NCBI RefSeq assembly: GCF_019578655.1
Contig: NC_063264.1
Span: 3,968,001-4,032,000 of the forward strand
DNA: 64,000 nt
Direction of reading: 5' to 3'
Source of the DNA: Ricinus communis
Taxonomy: Eukaryota; Streptophyta; Magnoliopsida; Malpighiales; Euphorbiaceae
Positions 1 to 13,139 of this stretch are shown here, piece after piece (position 1 is the stretch's first letter; the number at the start of each line of letters is the position of its first letter). The position numbers were made by a program, and so were the translations under genes. The notes under the pieces were generated by a model. It worked only from the letters and a program-made list of their open reading frames with translations. It did not search any database and was not told the origin of the DNA.

Positions 1-1298
1 AGTAGCATGAGAAGGGAAGGAGAATCTTCATTGCTGCAAGAGGCTAAAGTTTTAGCTTCTTGCACGTATGAAAATAGCACAAAATGGGGTAAAGAAGTAA
101 GTGCATAATCTATATCTTTCTATTCTGAAGAAAATTCTTTTGGTTACAACATTAATTGAAGGATATCTTCAGTTAGCACTCAAGAGAATATGTGACAAAT
201 TTAAAGAAAAGTGAAGTATTAATGAAAGACCTTGTTACGTATACAATGGGTTACTATGGTATCAGGTTGGTTTCCTGTATGATACTGTGGTAGAAGATTA
301 CTTCACAGGATTGACAATGCACTGCAAATCCTGGAAATCAGTTTATCTTAACCCACCAAGGGCACAATTCTTGGGCTCTGCAGCTACAAATTTGGATGAC
401 GCATTGACTCAATGCACAAGATGGATGACGGGGCTAGTTGGAGTTGGTATCTCAAAATTCTGCCCTCTCCTATATGGACCACCAAGAATGTCTTTTCTTC
501 AAAGCATGTGCTATGCAGAACTTGCTCTTTTCTCTCTTTTTCAATCCTTCTCCCTATGGTGTTTAGCAACTATCCCTCAACTGTGCCTACTAAGTGGCGT
601 CCCCTTGTACCCTGAGGTGATTTATTACTACTATATTACACAAACTCAATTCTTTATCATTTTCATTTTTATATAAAAACGACATATATCAGATGCATGT
701 CTACCTTTACTATATTCGTTTTAACTTTTTTTTTCCTATTCTATCACAGGTTTCAAATCCATGCTTTTTCATTTTCATATTTGTTTTTACATCTGCCATT
801 GCTATACATCTATTCGAAGTCCTCTATACCGGGGCCTCGTTCAGGACTATGATAAATGAACAAAGAATATGGACCATAAGGGCAGTTACATGCTTTACAT
901 ATGGAAGTCTAGATGCTATTATGAAGACTCTCGGATTAAGGGAGGCTAGTTTCTTGCCCACTAATAAAGTGGAGGACGATGATCAAATTAAGCTATACGA
1001 GATGGGCAAATTTGATTTCCAAGCTTCGACAAGATTACTTGCTCCATTAGCTACCCTAGCAAGCTTGAATATGGCATCATTTTTCGTGGGCATAATTAGA
1101 ATGATTTTTGCAGGGGATCTTGATAAGTACCTTTTGCAAGTTCTCCTCTCATTCTACATCTTGGCCATCAATTACCCTATAATTGAAGGGATGATTATAA
1201 GAAAAGACAAGGGTCGTATTCCACCATTTGTAACCCTGTTGTTTGCGATGTTTACAATTATTCTATTGGCTTTGGGATCTGTCGTTTTTTATTTATAA
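1..1298 (+). CDS. Cellulose synthase-like protein (G/M type), 3' part of gene, 5' end outside window
   Basis: C-terminal part of a family-2 glycosyltransferase of the cellulose synthase-like superfamily, presumably Golgi or ER membrane bound. The window opens in frame inside an exon. Inferred exons are 1-96, 266-616 and 750-1298, all joined in phase 0 at GT-AG introns. They encode about 331 residues. Visible motifs are the VED of the third catalytic aspartate (just after GFLYDTV), the QCTRW (QxxRW) motif, and several hydrophobic membrane segments in the last exon ending in VVFYL. The layout matches, exon for exon, the complete paralogue at 3989-7100, so this is a tandem duplicate. Sequence resembles CslG and the related CslM (saponin glucuronosyltransferase) proteins; which of these it is, and its substrate, cannot be decided here. 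No disabling mutation is visible in the part present. Confidence 0.85.
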
Positions 1299-1508
1299 AT
1301 TCGCCAACTGCTAAGTGTTGAAAACTATAAATAGTTTGAGAGAATAAATATGGAGATTTATCTGGTCTTTATTAAGACAAAGTCTGCTTGCATAGACTAT
1401 TTTTGGATAAATTTTTATTATAACGCGATGAATAAGTGAGTGATACCTGTATATTACTATCTTGATATCGGATAATTAACATATAGTCAATTATTTATTA
1501 TGTGAAAC

Positions 1509-2160
1509 TTATGGCGACAGAGGAACAAGCAATTATGGAATGGGCATCATGCTCGCCTTGACAAAACAGTATTTGCTGCGCTAGAATTCTTGTGTGACTG
1601 GATAAACGCGAAGCAAAGGTTTGTTCCCAGTAAGTATACAAGTGAGGATGCATCTCAGGTGATAAAATAGAAAGCCCCTCCAACAGAATTTCTGAAATGC
1701 AATGCACAAGGAAAAACTGGTGTTGGGAAATCCTCAGAGACCATTCAGGGACTTTTATCTGAGGTGCCTCGATTCTTATGGATGGTTATCAAGTTCAAGA
1801 AGCAGAAGCAATTGGGTTGCGAGAGGCTCTTTCATGGATTATACGGCTCGGGTACTAAAGGGTCATTTTTGAATCTGACTCACAGGTTGTTGTTCAAGAT
1901 ATTCAGAATAAAGCTTCAATGTTTAATGAATTTGGCTCTTTGATAGAATCCTGTATTTGCTTACTCTTATATGTTCCTTCTTTTTCTATTGTTTTTGTTA
2001 AAAGACAGGCAAATGAGATTGCTCACAAAATAGCTAGAGCGTCTCTGGTTCATGATGGGTTTATGTCTTGGTCTGAACCTCCAACTCTAAGTTTTGTTTT
2101 GGCAGTCTGGGTCCTTATACTTTTAGATTTATTTAGTTTAGTCTCTGACAATTGTATTTA
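1509..2160 (+). pseudogene. Decayed RNase H domain relic of a plant non-LTR retroelement
   Basis: Conceptual translation resembles the C-terminal RNase H-like domain common in plant LINE-type polyproteins. It starts with an LWRQRN..LWNG stretch, then APPTEFLKCN. In another frame it continues AEAIGLREALSWI, a stop, then VIFESDSQVVVQDI, and ends FVKRQANEIAHKIARAS followed by SWSEPP. It is broken by a TAG where a tryptophan normally precedes the APP motif, by at least one frameshift between about 1720 and 1810, and by a TAA near 1856. The aspartate expected after KCN is gone. The relic lies between the two cellulose synthase-like genes and is not part of either. Family assignment is from motif recognition only. 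Confidence 0.75.
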
Positions 2161-3988
2161 ATGAATCCCATACTTTTATTTTTATCATCTTTAAATCCTT
2201 CCATTAAGCGCATACATGCAAATGTCGTCAAACAAGTTAACAAAATACTTAAATTTGAATTATTAAGTCTGAAATTCTTTTTTTATTTTAAAATATTCTT
2301 AAACTTTTACTTTTTTAACTTTTTAAGCTTTTATAAGACCTCCTTCAATTTAAGAGTTTGTCTTAAGAAAGTTTTTAAAAATAGAAAAATAACGTAAATG
2401 AGGCAAAAACTAGTGTAATATAAAAATATTGAAGTTGAGAAATTAAATAGCAATTTAGCAACATAAAATAAATATTGTCTATTGAAATTGAGCGTGTTCA
2501 CAAACTCAATTAAGGAAATATAATACTTTATGGATGATATATTTATTTAATTAAAATTTAAGAAAAAATACTTTAAAAAAAATGATATCTAGTTGCACAA
2601 TCTTTCCTAAACTAATGTATAACAGTTTATTTGAAATTTTTTATTACCATACTGTGTTTGGATGATGGACGATAATTTAATGACTTGTTATGAGATTGAC
2701 ATTTATTATGAAAAATTAATTTATAAAATAAAAAGAAAGTAACACTATTAATTTAATATTAATTAAATATAATAAATTATTTCGTATTGAAATTTTAGAA
2801 AGATTATTTTTCACATTTAATAAAAAGTAGATAAAATAATAAAAATATAATTGAATAAGTGTATGATAATTCTTCTATACGCATTTAATTTTGTATATTA
2901 AATCTAATGACATAAATGAATTAAGACTCAAATAGTATTTGAAAGTGAAAAATATGACAAAACATTATAGAAATATTTAGAGACTTGATGAATCAAAATT
3001 ATCAAAGATTTTTTAGAACAGTAAAGAAATTTTAGGGACTCAATAAACTAAAGTTGAGAATTTAGTATTTTGTGAATATAATTTTTTTTATTTACTCGCA
3101 ATAACGACCAAATAGAATGACATAAAAAGATAACAAAATAAAATGTCGGAGTTTATTAAAACACAATTAATTATTAAGAATTAAGTTAAATAAAGTCAAA
3201 AAATATAAAATCCAAAGATGAGTCTGGCCTTTGTTGTCTTTTAATATATAAATATTTAAAATATAAAAATATTAATTTATATTTATATTTTTATTATATA
3301 TCTAGAGATAATTTAAAATATATTAAATAAAATTTTTATAAATAATAAAATATAAATTTTTATCATCTCATTCAGACGTTCCTGATTTAATTTATATTAG
3401 TCGTTTACTTATGCATTCATGACCTAGGTATTATTATTTCGGTTATAAAATTAAATTGATAGATATAATTTAATAAATTTTTAATATTTAATTAATTATA
3501 ATATTTTAAAAAATAATAGTAAACTAACTAATTTTAAATGTTTCTCTTAATTTTTTAAAATTTTAAAATTTTACTATTATAATTTAAAAATTATTAATTA
3601 ATTTTAGTATTATATAATTTAATATTAGAATTGATATTTACTATTTTTAGAATTAAAAATTTGGTTATTAAATATAATTTAAAATGTGATTTTTAAAATT
3701 AAATTATTATTTAATTAAAATTAAAATTAATTAATAATTTTAAAAAATAATTAAAAAATAATTTTATAAAATAAAATTAGTATTATTAATCTAATTATAA
3801 AATTATTTATTAGTTAATAGAATATTTAATATAATAATATTTTATTTTTTAGAATTAAAATTAATATTTTCTGTTCTTGGGTCAGTGTACTAGCTAGCTA
3901 AAGCTCATATTTCAATTCCCGAATCCATTATCTGTAATCTAAAATCTTCTTTTCAACAAACCGTGAAACAGTATCTCAAAGAAAAAAG
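2161..3988. other. AT-rich spacer between tandem cellulose synthase-like genes
   Basis: No gene is supported. The stretch is increasingly AT-rich, and about 3230-3870 is almost only A and T with many short ATTAAT/AATTTTA runs. GC returns only in the last 120 bases before the start codon of the second cellulose synthase-like gene. The last part (about 3880-3988) should hold its core promoter and leader. Confidence 0.6.
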
Positions 3989-6900
3989 ATGGAGTCTTCC
4001 AATCTCCATATCTGCACTCCTCAAATCTCCTCTGCCATCATTAATCGATCATATGCTTTCTTTCACTTCACAGCTTTGATATTCTTGTTCTATTATAGAG
4101 TCTCTAATTTGCTTCTATCAAAACCCTTTTATCCTTATCTTCTAATCTTAGTGGCTGAGCTGGTACTTTCTTTTATATGGCTATGTACCCGAGCTTTTCT
4201 ATGGAGGCCGGTTTCTCGAACAGTTTTCCCTGAAAGGTTACCGGAAAATAAAGAGCTTCCGGCTATTGATGTGTTTATTTGCACTGCAGACCCCAAGACG
4301 GAGCCGCCGGTGGAGGTCATGAACACCGTTTTATCTGCTATGGCGATGGATTATCCGCCGGAGAAGCTTGCTGTGTATCTTTCTGATGACGGAGGATCTT
4401 CTTTGACATTGAAGGGTATGAGAGAGGCGTACATGTTTGCTAGGTCTTGGCTACCCTTTTGTAAAAGGTTTGGAATTAAGAAGAGGTGTCCTAAGGTTTA
4501 TTTTTCAAGCTCAGAAGACGATCTTCTTCATTCTCATGATAGCGTGGTGTATGAAGAGGAAAAAGAGAATATCAAGGTTGGGACTTTTTTTCTTTTTTGT
4601 TTATTATTGAGCTTTCGAATTTTACATCATGCATAAATTTGAAAAGTGAAATCTATAATATGTAGTCCAATAAACTGTATCTGTATGGAAGAAGGAAGTC
4701 CAATTTCACAATCGAAACACTCAAATCTTGCAGAGAAAATACGAGCAGTTTAAAGAACGAGTGGAGAGAGCAGAAGAAAATGATGAGAGTGAAGACGAGA
4801 GTAACATTGGCAATAATGATCATCCTCCATTAGTCGAGGTATGAGCTACTTCAACTGGGTGCATGAATTCTATAGCACAACTAATAATATACCTTTGCTA
4901 CATATTGTCATTATTTATTCCTGAACTGCAGGTGATTCATGATAAATCTAGTAACGATTATCAAGCAGAGATACCTCTTCTTGTCTACGTTTCTCGTGAG
5001 AAAAGGCCTAATCTTCCTCACCATTTTAAAGCTGGAGCACTCAATGTTCTTGTACCTCTCTGCCTCTCATCCTCTGTTTCTTCAGACTGTAAACTTTTGT
5101 GTTTTATGTCCACTTAGGTTTGTTAAGCAAAATGTTGATGTCATGATTTTTGCAGCTAAGGGTGTCAGGAATTATAACAAACTCTCCTTACCTTTTGGTA
5201 CTAGACTGTGACATGTACTGCAATGACCCAACATCTGCCAGGCAAGCAATGTGTTTCCATCTTGATCCAAAAATTTCCTCTTCACTTGCTTTTGTCCAAT
5301 TCCCTCAAAAGTTCTATAACATCAGTAAGAGTGACATCTATGATGCCCAGATAAGAACATTATTCGTTGTAAGTAAATGAATTTTGCTTCTGTTTCTATT
5401 TTCAGGTTTCTTATTATTGTATTCAGTAATGTGATTGCTATGTTAAACCTTTGTTGATTGTTGTAAATCTTGTTTTCGGGAATGTGCTATGTTACTTTTC
5501 TTTTTCTTTTTTTGCTGATTGTTGTATCCTGTTTATTAGATAATGTGGCCAGGTGTGGATGGGCTTCAGGGTCCAATTTTATCTGGGACTGGCTTTTACA
5601 TTAAGAGAAATGCATTATATGATAATCTTTCATTCAAAAGTGAGTGCGATACTCCTTGAGCAAATGTTTTGTAGTTGAAATTGGTTGATTGTCCTGTCTC
5701 TTGATATATTTCTGACCTGATGCAGATTTAGAGCAGCTAAAACAATCTTTTGGTCACTCAAATGACTTTATAATGTCAGTTCATTATAGCAACCAACACA
5801 ATATCCATGACAATAGATACTCATCAGGCAAACTCTTGCAAGAGGCACAATTTTTGGCCAAATCTATATATGAACAACACACTCTTTGGGGTCAACAGGC
5901 AAGCAATTTTTACGCAAAACCTGCCTCTCAATTTAGCATACAAATTATGGATCATACATTTTTAATATTGCTTTTTTATTTTTTGGCTTGAAAGCAGATA
6001 GGATTCTTGTATGGTTCTGTGGTAGAAGATTATTTTACTGGAATGATTTTGCACTGTAAAGGGTGGACTTCTGTTTTTTGTAATCCTTCAATTCCAGCAT
6101 TTTTGGGAAGTGCTACAACAAAATTGAATGACACATTAATTCAAGGCACAAGATGGTACTCTGGTTTGATGGAGGTAACTTTCTCAAGGTTTTGCCCTTT
6201 CATTTATGGGGTATCAAAAATGCCTTTGCTTCAGACACTGTGCTATGGCTGCCTTGCTCTCCAGCCGGCCTATTCCTTTCCCTTGTGGTGTTTAGCTACT
6301 CTGCCCCAACTCTGTCTCTTCAATGGCATCCCTACATTTCCTAAGGTAACATCATTATTTTTTTTCCCTATCATAAGAATTCACATGTTTAGCCTGATAG
6401 TAAGTCCATTTCTTAACTTGGGCAAAGCATCAAGTTTAAGTCCTATTTAAACCAAAAGAGAAAAGAGAAGAAAAAAGGTTAAAAAAATATATCACTTCCA
6501 GGGTTTCTGAATTCTAGCTCAAGAGCTTGTCCAATTAATAGTTACTACTCTGACCAGGTTTCAAGTGCATGGTTTATGATCTTTTCATTCATATTCCTAG
6601 CATCTTTCTTGAAACATTTAGAAGAGGTCCTCTCTTCAGGAGGCACAGTCCAAACCTGGTGGAATGAGCAGCGAATTTGGATGATAAAGTCTGTTACAGC
6701 ATATACATTTGGCAGTTTAGATGCTATCTTGAAGTGTGTTGGATTGAGAAAAGCCAGTTTTATTCCAACAACTAAAGTTGCAGATGAAGGGCGGGTTTCA
6801 TTATATCAAAAGGGCAAATTCAATTTCCAGACGTCAACAAGGTTACTTGCTCCTATAGTAACATTGGTCATTTTGAACATGGTTTCTCTCATGGTGGGAG

Positions 6901-7100
6901 TTGCTAGGATGTTCATTGCCGGAGATTGGAGCAACATGTTTGGACAAGTTTTACTTTCACTTTACATTGTAGTGGTGAATTTTCCAGTCATTGAAGGGAT
7001 GCTATTGAGGAAGGATGAGGGTAGTGTTCCATTTTCTACGAGCCTCTTATCTTTAGTATTGTGCATGACTTTTTTGTATCTAGGATCTATGACCCTTTAG
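3989..7100 (+). CDS. Cellulose synthase-like protein (G/M type), complete gene, 8 exons
   Basis: Membrane glycosyltransferase of family GT2. Inferred exons: 3989-4576, 4734-4838, 4932-5051, 5156-5368, 5540-5639, 5726-5898, 5998-6345, 6558-7100, giving 729 residues, the usual length for CslG-type proteins. Two hydrophobic segments lie near residues 24-66. The cytosolic catalytic core carries SDDGG (132-136), DCD (288-290), VED (442-444) and QGTRW (482-486), so all D, DxD, D and QxxRW residues are present. Further membrane segments follow in exons 7 and 8. There is no N-terminal RING finger, unlike true CesA. All introns are GT-AG except the sixth (5899-5997), which starts with GC. Exon structure is the same as in the tandem copy upstream. 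The closest families I recognise are CslG and CslM; the latter includes triterpenoid saponin glucuronosyltransferases. The substrate is not determinable from sequence. Confidence 0.9.
5899..5997 (+). other. GC-AG intron in the second cellulose synthase-like gene
   Basis: The only reading that keeps the frame and matches the paralogue (WGKE then VGFLY against WGQQ then IGFLY) places the donor at CAG|GCAAGC and the acceptor at AAGCAG|ATA. The paralogue has an ordinary donor at the same place, GAA|GTAAGT. GC donors with an otherwise strong consensus, as here, are the known functional minority class. Confidence 0.75.
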
Positions 7101-7589
7101 TGCCAATTGGACAAAATCCAACCAATTTGATCAATTATGTAAATTAGTCCATTAGGTTATTTAAAAGTTAAATCAATGTATGTATATGGGCTTAATAAAT
7201 TTCCGTCTCTAATAATGAACTAATTGAAACCCAAATGTACGCAGCAATCAATTAACTGGAAGGCGGTAGAAACCAAAGGCCTATTACCCTTTTCTATTTA
7301 AATTCTCAAGAACCATCATCTCTCTCTATTCTGTTAGATAAAGCAATTGAAATTTCACATGCATCGTCTCTTCTCCCTCTCAAAGATCTCACCGCTATAC
7401 CTGTTTTCTATCTCTTTCAAATCTCACAAGAAAACCACCTGAACAAACCTACCCCTCTCTTTTCTTTCATCTTTTTCCCCAAACATTACACTTCCATTAT
7501 AAGCAAAAGCTCCCAAAACTGGAAAAAGAAGCAAACCCATTTCGAGAAATCAAGAATTTCCCAAAACCCATTTCAAGATTTTAGCTTTC
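7101..7589. promoter_or_regulatory. Spacer with promoter and leader of the BLUS1-like kinase
   Basis: No gene. The first part is the 3' end of the cellulose synthase-like transcript. A TATTTAAA box-like sequence lies at 7295-7302. It is followed by a pyrimidine-rich stretch (TCTCTCTATTCTG near 7320, then many CTCTC runs) typical of a plant 5' leader. The core promoter position is inferred only. Confidence 0.35.
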
Positions 7590-9143
7590 ATGGCTCAAGT
7601 ACAAGTAAAGGTTCAATTCCCACTGGACTCGGACTCGTACAAAATCCTAGAGGAGATTGGTGTTGGTGTTAGTGCTATAGTTTACAAAGCAATATGCATT
7701 CCTATCAATTCAACTATAGTCGCAATAAAGTCCATTGATCTTGATCAATCTAGAGCAGATTTTGACAATCTTAGATGGGAAACCAAGACTATGTCTCTTC
7801 TTTCACACCCAAACATCCTCAAAGCTCATTGTTCTTTCACCGTTGGCCGCCGTCTTTGGGTGGTTATGCCTTTCATGTCAGCCGGTTCTCTACAATCCAT
7901 AATCTCATCTTCTTTTCCTGACGGTTTATCAGAGCCATGCATTGCTATAGTTCTTAAAGAAACCCTGAACGCATTGTCATATCTTCACAGACAAGGCCAC
8001 CTGCATAGAGATATCAAGGCAGGAAATATTCTAATAGACTCAAATGGTCAGGTTAGGCTCGCTGATTTTGGCGTGTCAGCCTCTATTTACGAGTCGATCA
8101 CCGGACAACAAGGTCGGTCTTCCTCAGCTGGTTCATCGAGATTAATGCTTACTGATGTTGCAGGAACACCATATTGGATGGCGCCTGAAGTTATACATTC
8201 CCATACTGGGTATAGTTTCAAGGCTGATATATGGTCTTTTGGTATTACTGCGTTGGAATTAGCCCACGGTTGCCCTCCTTTGTCTCATCTTCCTCTTTCG
8301 AAATCTTTGATCATGAAGATAACGAAAAGATTCCGGTTCTCTGATTATGAGAAACAGAAGAAAGATAAGAGCAAGAAGTTCTCTAAGTCTTTTAAAGATC
8401 TGGTTGCTTCTTGTCTTGATCAAGATCCATCAAAAAGACCCTCTGCTGACAAGCTGTTAAAGCATCCCTTTTTCAAGAATTGTAAGGGTTTGGATTTTCT
8501 TGTCAAGAATGTGTTGCATGGATTGCCAAATGTTGAAGATAGGTTTAAAGAAAACAAGGCCATACATGGGATAGACAAAGGTAGTGATATTGGAGATCAA
8601 GAAACTGAAAATCTTGAAGAAATTGTGAAGATCAGGAGAATCAGTGGATGGAACTTCAATGAAGAGGGTTTTGAGCTTGACCCAGTATTTCCTGCAGGAT
8701 CAATAGATGATTCAATTGTGAAGCAGGTCCGTTTTGGAGGTGAAACTGTCATTCAAGACAGGAAAATTGAGCTGAGCGAGTCAGTCGATTCTGGTGAGTC
8801 AAGTAGGAGCTTACCTGCTTCAATTGGAGAGGAAATCCAGGTGACGAGTAATGCTCGGGGTGAAGATGGAAATGGAGACGGAGACAGAGAAATCGACAAG
8901 GAAGCAATGCTAGGTGGGTTAATGACGTTAAAGAAGAGTTTGGATGAGCAAAGGCAGAAGGTAATAAATCTAATTGTGCTGTTAGGAGGAGAAGTGTCTA
9001 GAGAAGAACAATTAATGCAAGTGATTGAGAGGTTGAGGATGGAATTGGAGATTGAGAAGCAGAAGAAGTCTGAGATAGAAATGGAATTGGAGTTTCTCAA
9101 GCTTTTAGTTTCTGGTGCATATAATGGCAGTGGTTCTGAATGA
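7590..9143 (+). CDS. BLUS1: STE20/GCK-type serine/threonine kinase, BLUS1-like
   Basis: Intronless gene for a 517-residue protein kinase. The kinase domain spans about 17-295. It has the glycine loop [13 protein letters not shown] lysine (K47), HRD aspartate (D141, followed by IKAGN), DFG (D159-G161) and GTPYWMAPE (192-200), all typical of the GCK branch of STE20 kinases. The C-terminal extension holds RRISGWNF (349-356), a block kept in plant members of this family, and ends in a charged heptad-rich coiled coil from about 438. Length and lack of introns fit BLUS1, the guard-cell kinase that phototropins phosphorylate in its C-terminal region to drive blue-light stomatal opening. Orthology is inferred from overall resemblance and from gene neighbourhood (an AHL20-like gene lies further along). 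A related STE20-like kinase of the same clade is the alternative. The first ATG after the pyrimidine-rich leader is used. Confidence 0.85.
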   Translation: MAQVQVKVQFPLDSDSYKILEEIGVGVSAIVYKAICIPINSTIVAIKSIDLDQSRADFDNLRWETKTMSLLSHPNILKAHCSFTVGRRLWVVMPFMSAGSLQSIISSSFPDGLSEPCIAIVLKETLNALSYLHRQGHLHRDIKAGNILIDSNGQVRLADFGVSASIYESITGQQGRSSSAGSSRLMLTDVAGTPYWMAPEVIHSHTGYSFKADIWSFGITALELAHGCPPLSHLPLSKSLIMKITKRFRFSDYEKQKKDKSKKFSKSFKDLVASCLDQDPSKRPSADKLLKHPFFKNCKGLDFLVKNVLHGLPNVEDRFKENKAIHGIDKGSDIGDQETENLEEIVKIRRISGWNFNEEGFELDPVFPAGSIDDSIVKQVRFGGETVIQDRKIELSESVDSGESSRSLPASIGEEIQVTSNARGEDGNGDGDREIDKEAMLGGLMTLKKSLDEQRQKVINLIVLLGGEVSREEQLMQVIERLRMELEIEKQKKSEIEMELEFLKLLVSGAYNGSGSE

Positions 9144-12100
9144 TAGTGCGTAGTCCCTATTAGTGGTTTGGTTTACTTAGTACGATAAAAGCTAATAGCT
9201 TTCCTAAACATTTTCCCAAATTTTTTACCTAGTTAATGGCTCTTATTAATGTTCTTAACAATTTCATTGAAATGGTTCTGTTTGTTGTCTTCGAATTCAA
9301 CTGTCAGTTACTCTTGCTAGTATCACTAATGCTCAATTCTTAAATCATTTTTTTTCTTGAACATTGTGGATTTAATCGCTTTAGAACATAGAGATAACGA
9401 GGGATTGGATATTGTGAATTGAGTCTGCTTGTTGCCCATCCATCCAATCCAAACCCTTCTGGAGCGGGACCTAACCTGCCAGCCGCATAAATGGCATTCT
9501 ATCAGGATGACCAAAGCCCAGCAAATGCTGGTCATGGCAATGAATGACAAACATATTAGGCCTAAGCCTTGCCCAAATGATAAAAAGACCTTTTTCTTTA
9601 TTGTATGAGGCTGGGCTTGAAGTTCAGGAGGCTCTGTAACAATACGCCATGGACTTCTTGGTGTGTGGCTTGCGTCAAGCCTTTTACTTTGGATCAGATT
9701 TTTAGGCTCGACTAAGACATCTTTGGCCTGCCGTTATGCCCAAGAATCAAACAAGCTTCTCCTTTGCCGTGAGGAAACACACACCTGTGAACACAATTCT
9801 CACCCAAAACCAGTTATGATTGCCTAGTTAAAAAAACCCTTAACTTGGTCTATGACAGTCCTTCCTTTCCTTTCTTCTCCCTTGATAAACATGGTAATTA
9901 ATCGAGTTAAGCTCAGATTTTAAGGCATTTTACATGGTTTATTACTTTAATCCAATGTTCAAAGTTGATGATAGAGACAGCAATCAAATGGTCAAATTAC
10001 TTTAAATTTTAATTAGCAAGAAAATCAAATGTAGATTTATTTCTTTATTGGCATAATAATACACCTCTTTATTCTGTGTCTGTTTTGTCATAGATAAATA
10101 TGGCAATTAACCCATTAACACTAACAAGCTTTTTCTTCTCTTCTTTTTTGGGTTCAAAAGAAAAATTGTCTGTCTTACAATCTGCCATCATGAGTGGAAG
10201 AGACGGCAACGTGTTACACTGCAGGCAAACCCTGCAATTTCGGCTGTAGAACCTTAAAAATCAAAACTATATATAGCATTGCATGGAGTGGCGTTATTGG
10301 CCACTTGTCTTTCATCATATCTAAAGCTAAACGTGGCAGGATCTTTTGTCTATGCGGCCTCTCTGATAAAACTTGCGCTTCTTTTCACTTTAAAATGGCA
10401 ACTAAAAATATGGATGCACTGAGATAACCTGTCGTTTTGAAATAATGGGTTGCTGTAAACTCAAAGCTTCTTTTTCTTTTCAATGAGATGAAACTTTGCT
10501 TGCTTGCTTACATGGTGCATTTCAACCACCCCCATTAATTATTATTCTTTAGTTATGCATACCATGTTCATGTTGTTCCCAAAGCTCCTAAAACTGTAAT
10601 TTTAAATATTAAACTCATGTTTTCATTTTCTTTTCTTTTACATTTATTCATATATATCAAGAATTCAACTATAATTATATTGAACATATTTGAAATTTAA
10701 ACTGAGAAGTAAGTAAGTGTCTTTATGTTTGATAATAAAATTAAGGGACCACAAAATAATATTCATGATCTTGGTATGGTGAAGTTTTGTACCGTGTGAC
10801 TAGCCATGGTTGCTACTTGTGGATTGTTTCAACTTAACAAGGAAAAAACATCTGGAATTTTAATGAGCTTGAGTAAACAGAGTATCATATTGTTCATTTC
10901 TATGTCTTCCTCCTTTTTCTGTTTCGGTTGTGTTATGGAATGAGTACTCGGCATTTGTGCTTCAAGGGCCCAAAACCATTTTATAATTACAAGGGCTCCC
11001 TAGCTAGCACCTGAATTTAATGCTACAGTTAATTATAATCATAAATTAGGCCAATCCACTGTAATTAACCATCATCATAGGATTTATATGGACTGATGCA
11101 TCATTATAATCAATACCTTGTATTTGGTTTATATTGGACCATGAGCTCAATTGATATTCGCTGAAATGAATATATTCAAATTCGAGAATCAATTACTCTA
11201 CAATAGATCATCATTGAAATGATACTTAGAATGTAATGGCTAGAGAAGATGTGCATTCACGAATTTAGTTGATAGTAGATATATAATTCGATGTTTAAAG
11301 ATGTTAATAAATAATCATATACATTAATTAGTTCGAAAGATGGGTTGAATTATGTGATCTAAGAACGGAATTCACAAATCAAAGTAACCGTAAAACAAAA
11401 AAGGCGAATGTTTAATATCCAATATATGCAAAGATTTTGATGACAGCAACTTAGCGGGCACAAATACAGTGGCAACTTTTCAGAGCTATTGAGCAGGAAT
11501 TAAAGAAGCTTTTCGAACTCGATGAAACACATTCATGCACACACTAATTAAATGATTCAGATGTGTGGGATTCATTAAATATGTCGTGAATGAATAGTTA
11601 ACCATTTTACAGGTTCGGCATTCATTACTCTAGTAACATCAAGTACTTTTTGTCTACTAGTCCTTGTTAAGGCCATGATAAATAAAACATGCATTTGATG
11701 ATAACACATAAGCCTTTGTCATATATTGACACTTATCAATTTTGTTGTTTTTAGGCATTATATATTTTCGTTGGTGACATAAACCATCTAAATTGAACTT
11801 ATGTAAGCTTGATTTAATGGCAAGAACAGATTGGTTAGAGATCAAGTCATGTATCTTGTCGTCTAAGAATCCTAAATTCTAAGCAGTTATACTTAGACAA
11901 GTCATCAAGATGATTGAACTGTGACCATCTACTCATCATCACTGAAGTTCTCTTTACAATTGTTACAAAAACATGATAGTACTTGGAAACAATTTAAAGG
12001 GAAGTGAAAATACGTTCGGCTAGAGTCTGCTAGATTTGGCAAACAGGCATGGCTGGCAGGCCGAGGTTCCATTTATAGTAAGTAGTGACTAAAACATATG

Positions 12101-12446
12101 GGGCATTTTGCTTTGGCAGCCTCCAATGGGATTTTTCAGCTTCTGTTCCAGAATTTGATGGGTCTTTCTTTCTTCCCTGCAACTTCTATTTATCATCAGT
12201 ATTGAATCAACAGTACTCCTCCTCTTTCTTTCAAGACCCAGACCCACACTCTATATCATTACCATACATCTCTGGTCAGTTCTAATTTTCGATTCTCTCT
12301 CTCGCTCTCCATCTCTTTTCTTTACTTGTTTATTTCTCAACTTTTTGGAGATGGGTTTTCTTTGTTGTTCTTGCCTTCTATAAAAATTGAGCTAGACTGC
12401 CGTTGTCTTTCTTCCTTCTTTTCTTGCTATAGGTTTCTCATTATCC
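9144..12446. other. Gene-free spacer upstream of the SUPERMAN-like gene
   Basis: No convincing gene. About 9400-9830 is less AT-rich than its surroundings but has no coding signature that I recognise. Short open frames (for example 10194-10427) have no family resemblance and random composition. The last 400 bases are pyrimidine-rich (CTCTCTCTCGCTCTCC near 12295), look transcribed, and end at an intron-acceptor-like CTATAG at 12427-12432, 14 bases before the SUPERMAN-like start codon. A 5'-leader intron is known for Arabidopsis SUP, so one here is plausible; no clear donor could be chosen. Confidence 0.5.
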
Positions 12447-13139
12447 ATGGAGAAGAACAGTTTGAATAACAGCTTGAAAGACCACAGTATTGCCAGTAGA
12501 GCCTGCAACAACAACAACAACAATAACAACAACAATAACAACAACAAGCAGACTAGATATTCATGGAACTATAACAGCAACAGCCAAAGCTTTGGAGAAG
12601 ATTATCTAGGTGGGTTTTCATGGCCACCACGATCTTACACTTGTAGCTTTTGCAAAAGAGAATTTAGATCTGCACAGGCACTTGGTGGTCACATGAATGT
12701 TCATAGAAGAGACAGAGCCAGGTTAAGACAATCACCTCCAAGAGATGGTCAGTGCACTATGCTTAATCTTAACATTAACCCTAACCCTAATAACCGTACT
12801 CCATCATCTCCATTCACTTGCATGATACCTTCCTCAGCTCCTGCTCCTCCAACTACTACTACTACAATTTCTGCATTATCTTCACCATCTTTTGCTTCTT
12901 CTAGCGAAACCAAGAAATGGGTTATTGATGATAGCACATTTCGTGACCCTATAAGCCCCATTACAAAAGCCAGAACCCAGAAATCGCTCTTTGATGCTGA
13001 AGAATTTGATGAACTCACACAAGAAGATGGGTGCAAGTTCTTAAAGAAATCTGAGATTGTAAGGTTAGATTTGGAGATTGGCCTTTTTAATGACTCTAAA
13101 GAGGAATTAGACTTGGAACTTCGACTGGGATACTCTTAG
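12447..13139 (+). CDS. SUP: SUPERMAN-like single C2H2 zinc-finger transcriptional repressor
   Basis: 230-residue nuclear protein with an uninterrupted coding region. A polar, Asn-rich N-terminus (13 consecutive Asn at 21-33) leads into [19 protein letters not shown]. The single EPF-type zinc finger has C66, C69, H82 and H86 with the plant QALGGH core (77-82), followed by a basic HRRDRARLR stretch. A Ser/Thr/Pro-rich middle part follows. The C-terminus has a leucine-rich block [10 protein letters not shown] and an EAR-type repression motif LDLELRLG at the very end. [20 protein letters not shown], a CK(F/I)L..(S/N)(E/D)EI block and the ending LDLELRLG(F/Y) match Arabidopsis SUPERMAN more closely than ZFP10/ZFP11. 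SUPERMAN limits stamen number by controlling the stamen-carpel boundary. A TAC1/URO-like gene and an ETR2-type gene follow downstream, as they do next to SUP in Arabidopsis, which supports orthology. Confidence 0.88.
   Translation: MEKNSLNNSLKDHSIASRACNNNNNNNNNNNNNKQTRYSWNYNSNSQSFGEDYLGGFSWPPRSYTCSFCKREFRSAQALGGHMNVHRRDRARLRQSPPRDGQCTMLNLNINPNPNNRTPSSPFTCMIPSSAPAPPTTTTTISALSSPSFASSSETKKWVIDDSTFRDPISPITKARTQKSLFDAEEFDELTQEDGCKFLKKSEIVRLDLEIGLFNDSKEELDLELRLGYS
12507..12548 (+). repeat. Coding AAC/AAT microsatellite (poly-asparagine)
   Basis: Run of AAC units with two AAT interruptions inside the SUPERMAN-like coding region, encoding 13 Asn. It keeps frame whatever the unit number, so length variants would be tolerated. 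Confidence 0.9.
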